This document shows positions 57,004-64,000 of a stretch of 64,000 nt of DNA, piece by piece. The stretch covers positions 1-64,000 of the forward strand of contig NZ_FPAY01000010.1 in NCBI RefSeq assembly GCF_900116495.1, written 5' to 3'. The position numbers were made by a program, and so were the translations under genes. The notes beneath the pieces were generated by a model, which did no database searches, was not told where the DNA came from, and saw nothing but the letters and a program-made list of their open reading frames with translations. How positions within the stretch are numbered: position 1 is the first letter of the stretch; each line of letters begins with the position of its first letter. This DNA comes from Arthrobacter sp. ov118. GTDB taxonomy: Bacteria; Actinomycetota; Actinomycetes; Actinomycetales; Micrococcaceae.

Positions 57004-59715
57004 CTAGCTGCGCATTGCGCGGCGGGCACTGTCCGTCCGCTGGGCGGCGTTGGCGATCCGGACGTCGGCGGCCAGAATGGAGGCGCCATCGGGGCCGGCC
57101 AAGACGGGATTGAACTCCACCAGCGCAACCTCCGGATGGTTGTCTTTGAGCCGCGTGAGCCGTGCGGCGAGGTCCTCGAGCGCCCCAACGTCCACGGCGG
57201 GCAGGCCCTGATAGCCGAAGAGTTTCCTCGAGGCCCGGGGCGAGCGGATGAAATCGTGGACATCGGATCCGGACAGCGGCGGCACGCGGTGGGCCCAGTC
57301 ATCGAGCAGGTTCACGGCGTCTCCCGCCAGGCCAAAGGAGACCACCGGCCCCAGCAACGGGTCTTCAATCGCACGGAAAGTGCAGGCCTGCCCCACCGGC
57401 ACCATGGTTTGCACTTCGAGGGACGGGGATCCGTACCGCTCCAGCGACTGGCGCATCTGCACCACGTTGCTGCGCAGCGAACCGGCGTCTTGAATGTCCA
57501 GCCGCACGCCGCCAAGGTCCAGCCGGTGCCGCAGCGCGGGATCCGTGGTCTTCAATGCCACGGGCCAGCCCAGCTGCTCGGCAGCCGCCACTGCCTCCTC
57601 CGTGGTCTCGAACCCGACGGAGGGAACCACCCGGATGCCGTAGTGGCCCAGCAGCCGCGCCGCCGTCGCCTGGTCCAGCCGGACGAGCTGCTCGCCGCCG
57701 ACATCGTGGAGCAGTTGCTCCAGCTCCGCCCGGGCAGCGTCCGGGTGGCAGCCTTCGGGCTCGACGAACAGGCCATGGTCCCGGTCCAGCCACTGGGCGT
57801 AGCGCACGACGGCGGCCAGGGCGGCCACCGCCGCGCCCGGGTTGGAGTAGCAGGGAACCGGCGGGGTTGCGGGAGACTCACCCGGCCGGCCGCCGTCAGC
57901 ACCCACCATGCCCTCGACGTAGATGGAGGGATCAAGGATCCCGCTGAAAGCGGCGACCACGGGTTTGCCCGCCGCCGCTGAACATTCCGCCAGCACTGCG
58001 GCGATCTTCTCGACCGTAAGCCCGCGCGCGGGAAGCAGTGCCACCACCGCCGCGTGCACGGTGTCCACGGTCAGCGCTTCCTGCAGGCTTCGACGCAAGG
58101 CAGGCAGCGCACTCGACATGCCGGCGTCGAGGTCGACGTCGGCCACAATCCGTTCCACCCCGAGGCCCTGGCCTGCAGCGCTGTCCGCCACTACCTTGCC
58201 AAGGGCGCGGGAGTTGCTGAAGACAGCGATGCCGGGACCCTTGGGCAGCGGCTGGCTCGACACGACCTGGGCGACATCCATGAGCTCTTCAATGGTCTCC
58301 ACCCGGATGGCCCCGGCCTGGCGCATCATGGCGTCCAGGGCTTCGGGAGGCGCCTGGGTGGTGCGGACGGCGTGCCCGGGCGGCAGGTTCAACCCCACGG
58401 CGCCGGACTTGGCCACAATCACGGGCTTGGTCCGGGCAAGACGGCGTGCCAGGCGGGAGAACTTGCGCGGGTTGCCGATCGATTCCAGGTACAGGCCCAC
58501 GGCGGTGGTGTCGGCGTCGTCCTCCCAGTACTGCATCATGTCATTCCCGGAGACGTCGGCGCGGTTTCCGGCGGAGAGGAAGGTGGAGATGCCCACGCGA
58601 CGGCGGCTGGAAGCGGCGTAGAGGGAGACGCCGATCGCGGCCGATTGACTGAACAGCCCCAGGCCGCCGCGGCGGGCCAGTGCGGGGGCCATCGAGGCGT
58701 TGAGGGATACGGCAGGGTTGGTGTTGACGATGCCCAGGGAGGCCGGGCCGATCACGCGCATGCCGTTGGCGCGGGCCTGCCGCACGAGTTCGCGCTGGCG
58801 CGCGAGGCCGCGTTCGCCGTCGTCCGCGTACCCGGCGGTGGCCACCACGATCCCTTTCACCCCGGCTGCGGCGCATTCCTGGACCACCTTGGGGACTTCG
58901 TCATACGGGACAGCGATAATGGCGAGCTTGACCGGGCCGGGGACCTCGGAAAGCCGGGCGAAGGAGAGCATCCCTGCCAGTTCAAACGCCTCGGGGTTGA
59001 TCGCATAGACCGGGCCTGGGAACCCGCCTTCGATCACGTGCTCGAGCAGCTGGTAGCCCACCGTTCCCCACTTGCGGCTCGCTCCGATCACCGCCACGGA
59101 GGACGGTGCGAGCAGCTCCTGGATGCTGCGGGCCTCGGCGCGGTGCTCGCGGGATTCCATCACGGCCCGGGACTTGTCCGTGGGATCGATGTTGAACTCC
59201 AGGCTGACCACGCCGTCCTCGAAGTGCCGTTTGACGTCATAGCCGGCATCGGAAAACACCATGAGCATCTTCCGGTTTTCCGGGAGCACTTCGGCAGTGA
59301 ACTTGCGGATCCCATTCTCGCGGGCGGCGGCAGCGAGGTGTTCAAGCAGGATGGAGCCGATCCCGCGGCCCTGGTGCGCGTCGGCGATGTTGAAGGCCAC
59401 CTCGGCCTCCGCCGGGTCCTGCAGCCGATCGTAGCGGCCGATGCCCAGAATCTCGCCGCCGATGGTGATCACCAGCGCCACCCGGTCCTTGTGGTCCACC
59501 TCGGTGAAGCGCTGGAGTTCCTTGCTGGACAGGCGGGACTTGAAGGCGAAGAACCTCATGTAGATCGACTTCTGGGACTGGCCGACGTGAAAGGCCTGGA
59601 CAGCGTCTGAATCGGAGGGGTGGATGGGGCGCAAATGCGCGGTGCCGCCGTCGCGCAGGACAACATCGGCTTCCCAATATTCCGGATATACGCCGTCCGC
59701 GGGCTGATCCACCAT
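57004..59715 (-). CDS. GNAT acetyltransferase fused to ADP-forming acyl-CoA synthetase domains (Pat-like)
   Basis: 903 aa. Residues ~17-175 form a GNAT domain (AHLRPIHPSDSDAVQAFH, acetyl-CoA loop DAHQGRGIGSILLEHL). Residues ~200-670 are CoA-binding and ligase-like domains (VAVIGASRKWGTVGYQLL, GLGLFSQSAAIGVSLY, FLSAGNRADVSGNDMMQYW). Residues ~690-890 form an ATP-grasp domain (LLGHYGIRVVPSVG, VALKTTDPAL, LVEFNPVLAG). Bacterial Pat/YfiQ lysine acetyltransferases have this architecture, here with GNAT first. The phospho-His loop reads PPGHAVRTTQAPPEA rather than SHTGALAGSD, so ligase activity is doubtful. Confidence 0.9.
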   Translation of the reverse strand: MVDQPADGVYPEYWEADVVLRDGGTAHLRPIHPSDSDAVQAFHVGQSQKSIYMRFFAFKSRLSSKELQRFTEVDHKDRVALVITIGGEILGIGRYDRLQDPAEAEVAFNIADAHQGRGIGSILLEHLAAAARENGIRKFTAEVLPENRKMLMVFSDAGYDVKRHFEDGVVSLEFNIDPTDKSRAVMESREHRAEARSIQELLAPSSVAVIGASRKWGTVGYQLLEHVIEGGFPGPVYAINPEAFELAGMLSFARLSEVPGPVKLAIIAVPYDEVPKVVQECAAAGVKGIVVATAGYADDGERGLARQRELVRQARANGMRVIGPASLGIVNTNPAVSLNASMAPALARRGGLGLFSQSAAIGVSLYAASSRRRVGISTFLSAGNRADVSGNDMMQYWEDDADTTAVGLYLESIGNPRKFSRLARRLARTKPVIVAKSGAVGLNLPPGHAVRTTQAPPEALDAMMRQAGAIRVETIEELMDVAQVVSSQPLPKGPGIAVFSNSRALGKVVADSAAGQGLGVERIVADVDLDAGMSSALPALRRSLQEALTVDTVHAAVVALLPARGLTVEKIAAVLAECSAAAGKPVVAAFSGILDPSIYVEGMVGADGGRPGESPATPPVPCYSNPGAAVAALAAVVRYAQWLDRDHGLFVEPEGCHPDAARAELEQLLHDVGGEQLVRLDQATAARLLGHYGIRVVPSVGFETTEEAVAAAEQLGWPVALKTTDPALRHRLDLGGVRLDIQDAGSLRSNVVQMRQSLERYGSPSLEVQTMVPVGQACTFRAIEDPLLGPVVSFGLAGDAVNLLDDWAHRVPPLSGSDVHDFIRSPRASRKLFGYQGLPAVDVGALEDLAARLTRLKDNHPEVALVEFNPVLAGPDGASILAADVRIANAAQRTDSARRAMRS

Positions 59716-59782
59716 AGGCTTAGCCTAGTCATAAACTTACGCAGTACCCCTTTAGCACCCCTCAGAAGGACCCAGCCGCCCC

Positions 59783-62341
59783 ATGGCACGCCGCCAAACC
59801 ACGCCCCCTGCAGGGGACGCCAGCCAAGATTCCGCAGGAATATTTGCAGAGAACATCGTCGATATCGATGTCACTTCCGAGATGGAAGGCTCGTTCCTCG
59901 AATACGCGTATTCAGTCATCTACTCGCGGGCCCTCCCGGACGCCCGCGACGGGCTCAAGCCCGTGCAGCGGCGCATCTTGTACATGATGACCGACATGGG
60001 CCTGCGCCCGGACCGCGGCCATGTCAAGAGCGCCCGCGTGGTGGGCGAGGTCATGGGCAAGCTGCACCCCCACGGCGACGCAGCGATCTACGACGCCATG
60101 GTCCGCATGGCCCAGGACTTCTCCCTGCGGCTGCCGCTGATCGACGGTCACGGCAACTTCGGTTCGCTCGACGACGGCCCGGCGGCCCCCCGCTATACCG
60201 AAGCCCGCCTCGCGGCTGCTGCTTTGACGCTCACGGACCACCTCGACGAGGACGTCGTCGACTTCATTCCCAACTATGACAACCAGCTGACCCAGCCGGA
60301 GGTGCTGCCGGCCGCGTTCCCCAACCTGCTGGTTAACGGCGCGACGGGCATCGCCGTCGGCATGGCCACAAACATGGCGCCGCACAACCTCGTGGAAGTC
60401 ATCGCCGCGGCGCGGCACCTGATCGAGAACCCGGACGCCACGCTCGAGGACATCATGAAGTTCGTCCCCGGCCCGGACCTGCCCACCGGCGGCCGGATCG
60501 TGGGCCTGGACGGCATCCGCGACGCCTATGCCACGGGCCGCGGCTCGTTCAAGACCCGGGCGAAGGTGGAGGTCGAGCAGCTCTCCGCCCGCCGCACCGG
60601 CCTGGTGGTCACCGAACTGCCGTACATGGTGGGGCCGGAGAAGGTGATCGAGAAGATCAAGGACGCCGTTAACGGCAAGAAGCTCACCGGCATCAGCGAC
60701 ATCGTTGACCTCACCGACCGCAAGCACGGCCTCCGCCTGGTCATTGAGCTCAAGAACGGCTTTAACCCCACTGCCGTGCTCCAGCAGCTCTACCGCTACA
60801 CCCCGATGGAAGATTCCTTCGGCATCAACAACGTCACGCTCGTGGACGGCCAGCCGCAGACCCTTGGGCTGGTCCAGCTGCTCTCGGTCTACGTGAACCA
60901 CCGGATCAACGTCGTCCGGCGCCGCACCGCCTTCCGGCTGGGCAAGAAGAAGGACCGTCTGCACCTGGTCGAGGGCCTCCTGGTCGCGATCATGGACATT
61001 GACGAGGTCATCCAGATCATCCGGTCCTCCGACGAGGTCGCCGCGGCCCGGACCCGGCTCATGTCCATCTACGACCTTTCCGAGATCCAGGCCAACTATA
61101 TTCTGGAACTGCGGCTGCGGCAGCTGACCAAATACTCCCGGATCGAACTGGAGAAGGAGCAGGAGGAGCTCCGCCGGGAGATCGCCGAGCTCGAGGCCAT
61201 CCTGGGCTCCCCCGCGCTGCTGCGCGCCCTCGTTTCAGACGAACTCGCCGAGATCGCGGCGAAGTACGGCACGCCGCGACGGACCGTCCTGCTGGAATCC
61301 GAGGCCGTCTCCCCCACCGTCGCCGCCTCCGCTGGTGCCGCTACAGGCGTGAAGGGCAAGGCGGCGCCGCTGGCGCTCGAGATCGCGGACGATCCCTGCT
61401 GGGCCATCCTCACGGTGTCCGGGCAAATCGCCCGCACCTCCAACCAGGACAGTCTGGCCGAGACCGGGCCGCGGACCCGCCACGACGTGTTCGCTTCGGT
61501 GGTCAAGACATCCGCCCGCGGCGAGATCGCAGCCGTTACCTCGCAAGGACGCATGCTGCGGCTGCAGGTCATGGACATGCCAGTGCTGCCGCCGACGTCC
61601 GGGACGCCGAACATGGCCGGCGGCGTACCTGCCAAGGAATTCATCACGCTCCTGAAGGGCGAGTCGCTTGTGGCCTTCGCGCCGCTGGACCAGATCCTCG
61701 CGATCGGAACGGCCCAGGGCGTGGTCAAGCGCTTGCAGCCGGACTATCCGCTGAACCGTGAGGACTGGGAAGTGATCGCACTCAAGGACAAGGACACCGT
61801 TGTGGGTGTGGCGGCCGCCGCGTCCGACGACGACGACCTCGTCTTCCTCACGCGCCAGGCCCAGTTGTTGCGCTTCAGCGCCTCTGCCGTCCGCCCGCAG
61901 GGCCGGACCGCGGGCGGCATGGCGGGGATCAAGCTGGCCGCCGGGGACCGCGTGCTGTTCTTCGGGACCGCCAGCCCAACGGACGCCGCCGCCGTCGTCG
62001 TGACCATCGCGGGGACCGACGGCGCCCTGCCGGGCACCGCGCCCGGGGCCGCCAAGGTCACTGCCCTGGCCGAGTACCCCGCTAAGGGCAGGGCCACGGC
62101 TGGAGTGCGGGCACACCGCTTCCTCAAGGGCGAGGACACCTTGCTGCTCGGCTGGGCCGGCCACGGCCCGGCCAAGGCATCCTCCCTGGCCGGCGTGGCC
62201 CGCTCACTCCCCGGCGAGCACGGCCGCCGTGACGGCTCGGGAATCCCGCTGTCGCAGGCCATCGACGCCATTGGCCCCAGCATGGCCTGGTCCGAGGAGC
62301 CGGTCCTCGAGACGGAGCTGGAGGCGGGGACGGTCGCGTAG
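59783..62341 (+). CDS. parC: DNA topoisomerase IV subunit A (ParC-type)
   Basis: 852 aa type IIA topoisomerase subunit. Active-site Tyr138 is in AAPRYTEARLA; the quinolone-determining region reads KLHPHGDAAIYDAM. The coiled coil (IELEKEQEELRREIAELEAIL) is followed by a six-blade C-terminal domain. There is no canonical GyrA box QRRGGxG; the nearest is QGRTAGGM, which favours topoisomerase IV over gyrase. parE is not in the window. No clear SD at the ATG. Divergent from the GNAT fusion gene, 67 bp apart. Confidence 0.9.
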   Translation: MARRQTTPPAGDASQDSAGIFAENIVDIDVTSEMEGSFLEYAYSVIYSRALPDARDGLKPVQRRILYMMTDMGLRPDRGHVKSARVVGEVMGKLHPHGDAAIYDAMVRMAQDFSLRLPLIDGHGNFGSLDDGPAAPRYTEARLAAAALTLTDHLDEDVVDFIPNYDNQLTQPEVLPAAFPNLLVNGATGIAVGMATNMAPHNLVEVIAAARHLIENPDATLEDIMKFVPGPDLPTGGRIVGLDGIRDAYATGRGSFKTRAKVEVEQLSARRTGLVVTELPYMVGPEKVIEKIKDAVNGKKLTGISDIVDLTDRKHGLRLVIELKNGFNPTAVLQQLYRYTPMEDSFGINNVTLVDGQPQTLGLVQLLSVYVNHRINVVRRRTAFRLGKKKDRLHLVEGLLVAIMDIDEVIQIIRSSDEVAAARTRLMSIYDLSEIQANYILELRLRQLTKYSRIELEKEQEELRREIAELEAILGSPALLRALVSDELAEIAAKYGTPRRTVLLESEAVSPTVAASAGAATGVKGKAAPLALEIADDPCWAILTVSGQIARTSNQDSLAETGPRTRHDVFASVVKTSARGEIAAVTSQGRMLRLQVMDMPVLPPTSGTPNMAGGVPAKEFITLLKGESLVAFAPLDQILAIGTAQGVVKRLQPDYPLNREDWEVIALKDKDTVVGVAAAASDDDDLVFLTRQAQLLRFSASAVRPQGRTAGGMAGIKLAAGDRVLFFGTASPTDAAAVVVTIAGTDGALPGTAPGAAKVTALAEYPAKGRATAGVRAHRFLKGEDTLLLGWAGHGPAKASSLAGVARSLPGEHGRRDGSGIPLSQAIDAIGPSMAWSEEPVLETELEAGTVA

Positions 62342-62346
62342 CCTGA

Positions 62347-62388
62347 AGAGCCCGGTGGGGCCGCACTTTTGCGGCCCCACCGGGCTCT
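62347..62388. terminator. Strong hairpin after parC
   Basis: AGAGCCCGGTGGGGCCGCA (62347-62365) pairs perfectly over 19 bp with 62370-62388 around a CTTT loop. It starts 6 nt after the parC stop and separates it from the convergent VOC gene. Confidence 0.9.
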
Positions 62389-62510
62389 GTACTCGATCCT
62401 TGGTCTTGCCGGCTAAATCGCCTGGCTACGCGGTTGGCCCTCGCGTCAGAACTCCGGCCAGCTGTCGATGCTCCCGCAAGGATGATTCCTGCACTTCAGT
62501 GGCGTAATAC

Positions 62511-62894
62511 CTACGCCATGTGGTTGAGGCTCAGAATGTTGCCCTCCGTGTCCAGGAACCACGCTGCCGAACTCCCGTCCGGAGTCTTCGCAATGCCGTC
62601 CTCGGTTTTCAAACCCGGGAAATCGTATTCCTCAAAGACGACTCCTTTGGCTCGGAGCTCCGAAACTGCGGCCGGCAGGTCATCAACCGACCAGCCGATC
62701 TGCGTGTTCTTAGCGCTGCCCGCATTGGGCGTCTCATACAGGAGGAACCCGGTCCCGCCGCCGCACTTGTACTGCAGATTGTCCTGTGCATCCGGATTTT
62801 CGGGTTCGAGTCCGAGTTTGTCGCGGTAGAAGGCACGCGCCCTGGCGATGTCCGCTGCCGGTAATACTGCGCCGACTTGCTGATCCTTGAGCAT
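62511..62894 (-). CDS. VOC-family (glyoxalase/bleomycin-resistance fold) protein
   Basis: 127 aa from ATG 62894 (MLKDQQVGAVLPAADI) with AAAGAGG 6 nt upstream. Two beta-alpha-beta-beta-beta modules: DIARARAFYRDKLGLEPEN and LQYKCGGGTGFLLYETPN, then GWSVDDLPAAVSELRAKGV and SAAWFLDTEGNILSLNH with the usual C-terminal metal-ligand position. Substrate unknown. An extended open frame upstream lacks a ribosome site. Confidence 0.88.
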   Translation of the reverse strand: MLKDQQVGAVLPAADIARARAFYRDKLGLEPENPDAQDNLQYKCGGGTGFLLYETPNAGSAKNTQIGWSVDDLPAAVSELRAKGVVFEEYDFPGLKTEDGIAKTPDGSSAAWFLDTEGNILSLNHMA

Positions 62895-63167
62895 GGCTAT
62901 CCTCTTTCCAGGCCCGCCCCCCGGAAGGAATTTTACTCCTCCGGGTGCACAGAGCGCCCCCTGAAACTGGAAGCACATCAGCGGTTCCTCCAGCGCCGCA
63001 ACCCCCTTCACAGCGCGTCGCGGAAGCGTCATACACGACGTCGCAGGCTGCTGTTCGCCGCTATGACGGGGTGTGGTGGCCGAATATCCTCATGAGGTGT
63101 TTCGGTCCATGGCATCCTGTGCCGTGCCCGGCCGCTGTCCCTGACACGGCGGCCGCCATAACCGCGG

Positions 63168-64000
63168 TCACGCGGCCCGGGGAAGTTGGGCGGGGTGGAA
63201 GTAGTGGTTGCGTCGTGGTCTTTGGCGGGGGTCGATGTGGGGCGGCGGGATGAACCACGGCACCCCGGAGCGGGACTGGATGCTCCAGCGTTCCTTATGG
63301 ATCAAATGATGGTGGTGGGAACACAGCAGTGCGCCGTTGTCGGTACCTGAGGTCCCGCCGCGGGACCAGTAGGTGATGTGGTGGGCCTCGCACCACGGGG
63401 CCGGGACGGTGCAGCCCGGGAAGGAACAGCCCCGGTCGCGGGCGATGAGGGCTTTGCGCTGGTGGGGCGGGAAGATTCTGGAGGCCCGGCCGATGTCCAG
63501 GATCCGTCCTTCGGTGCCGAGGAGGACGGGGATGATGTCGGCGTCGCAGGCGATTTTGCGGACGGTTCCGGCGGTGACGGGACCGGTGAACAGCAGCGAG
63601 CCGGTCTGCTCGGGTGCCCGGCCGGCCGGTCCCGGAACGCCGGCGGGCCAGGGAACGCCGGCGGCAGATGCTGAGGGCGCTGCGGTGTCGCAGGTGGTGC
63701 CGTCAGTACCGGCCCCGAGGCGGCTGAGCAGGTCGCGGTAGTCGATGGTGACCATGACCTGGGGGCGGAGCCCGCCGGAGGCCGGGACGGCGCCGGCGGC
63801 GAGGGCGGCCTTGCAGCCACCGACCAGGCCGTCGAGCATTTTCTGCGCCCGGGTACGCAGGTCCAGGCCCTCCGCGCCGGGATCCTCCTCCGGCACGGGC
63901 TGGTATGCCACGGCGGGGGCGGCAGCCGCGGCGGGCTGATCCGCCAGGACCAGCTCATCCTCCGTGGCGGCGGCGGTTCCCGCGGCGGCCGACACACCGG
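63168..64000 (-). CDS. DUF222/HNH endonuclease protein, C-terminal part, runs off right edge
   Basis: At least 277 codons, open at 64000, so the N-terminal DUF222 start is missing. The visible part has LDLRTRAQKMLDGLVGGC and VMVTIDYRDLLSRLG of the DUF222 region, an Ala/Pro/Gly-rich linker, and a complete HNH domain: DRGCSFPGCTVPAPWCEAHHITYW and NGALLCSHHHHLIHK with paired Cys for zinc. This is the 13E12-repeat-like family, abundant and often multi-copy in Arthrobacter. Biological role unknown; it may be selfish. GC-rich and repetitive in the linker. Confidence 0.9.
   Translation of the reverse strand, partial: GVSAAAGTAAATEDELVLADQPAAAAAPAVAYQPVPEEDPGAEGLDLRTRAQKMLDGLVGGCKAALAAGAVPASGGLRPQVMVTIDYRDLLSRLGAGTDGTTCDTAAPSASAAGVPWPAGVPGPAGRAPEQTGSLLFTGPVTAGTVRKIACDADIIPVLLGTEGRILDIGRASRIFPPHQRKALIARDRGCSFPGCTVPAPWCEAHHITYWSRGGTSGTDNGALLCSHHHHLIHKERWSIQSRSGVPWFIPPPHIDPRQRPRRNHYFHPAQLPRAA

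Noticed and set aside
58054..59610. 518-codon plus-strand frame opposite the GNAT fusion
   Set aside because: Gly/His/Arg-rich shadow of a clearly coding gene.
59783..62341. DNA gyrase subunit A
   Set aside because: The GyrA box is not canonical (QGRTAGGM) and no gyrB neighbour exists; ParC fits better, though phylogeny would be decisive.

Overview
This window looks like chromosomal DNA from a high-GC actinobacterium of the family Micrococcaceae, most like Arthrobacter/Pseudarthrobacter. The evidence is the strong GC codon bias, which also produces long antisense shadow ORFs; actinobacterial families such as SepH, DUF3000, DUF3093, DUF3159, DUF3710, DUF4193, DUF5998, DUF6421 and CeoB/CeoC; a DUF222/HNH gene; and frequent GTG/TTG starts. 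The assignment is by family recognition, not by a database search. Nearly all genes are ordinary housekeeping genes. The only mobile DNA is the 5' part of an IS30-family transposase at the left edge. I saw no CRISPR array, prophage or defence island.

Layout. 1-348: IS30 end beside a truncated copy of a long hairpin element. 346-11418 (minus): def-fmt-rsmB-rpe, then an FMN riboswitch driving ribM-ribD-ribE-ribB-ribA-ribH, then hisE-hisG-hisF. 11616-13439: polyphosphate kinase 2 and a stand-alone PD-(D/E)XK nuclease. 13526-14550: six tRNA genes with a Gly/Val block duplication. 14717-21037: orphan antitoxin-like gene, ZapE, rhodanese-SufE pair, YbaK, a membrane-anchored hydrolase, a USP-like protein and MsrB. 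21262-26705: DUF6421, SDR, threonine aldolase, DUF3000 and RNase D. 26739-31697: a lipoprotein and a fadA-fadB beta-oxidation operon with a palindromic operator. 31819-39038: APH-like kinase, aldo/keto reductase, nucleoside hydrolase, a three-gene ECF transporter and two small genes. 39115-44143: dxs and acnA. 44320-54770: RNA methyltransferase, KimA-like K+ importer, CeoB/CeoC, DUF3159, OB-fold, DUF3710, dut, DUF3093, DUF4193 and sepH, a gene order resembling M. tuberculosis Rv2689c-Rv2699c. 54913-62341: phosphodiesterase, DUF5998, GNAT/acyl-CoA-synthetase fusion and topoisomerase IV subunit A. 62511-64000: VOC protein and a partial DUF222/HNH gene.

How the genes work together. The FMN riboswitch coordinates riboflavin uptake (RibM) with de novo synthesis. 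KimA with two RCK proteins suggests a potassium module. A nucleoside hydrolase upstream of the ECF transporter suggests salvage of nucleoside-like compounds. Two patterns run through the window: very short tandem duplications (12-20 bp) in intergenic DNA, often starting at a stop codon, and -10-like hexamers 6-8 nt before start codons, which suggests leaderless mRNAs.
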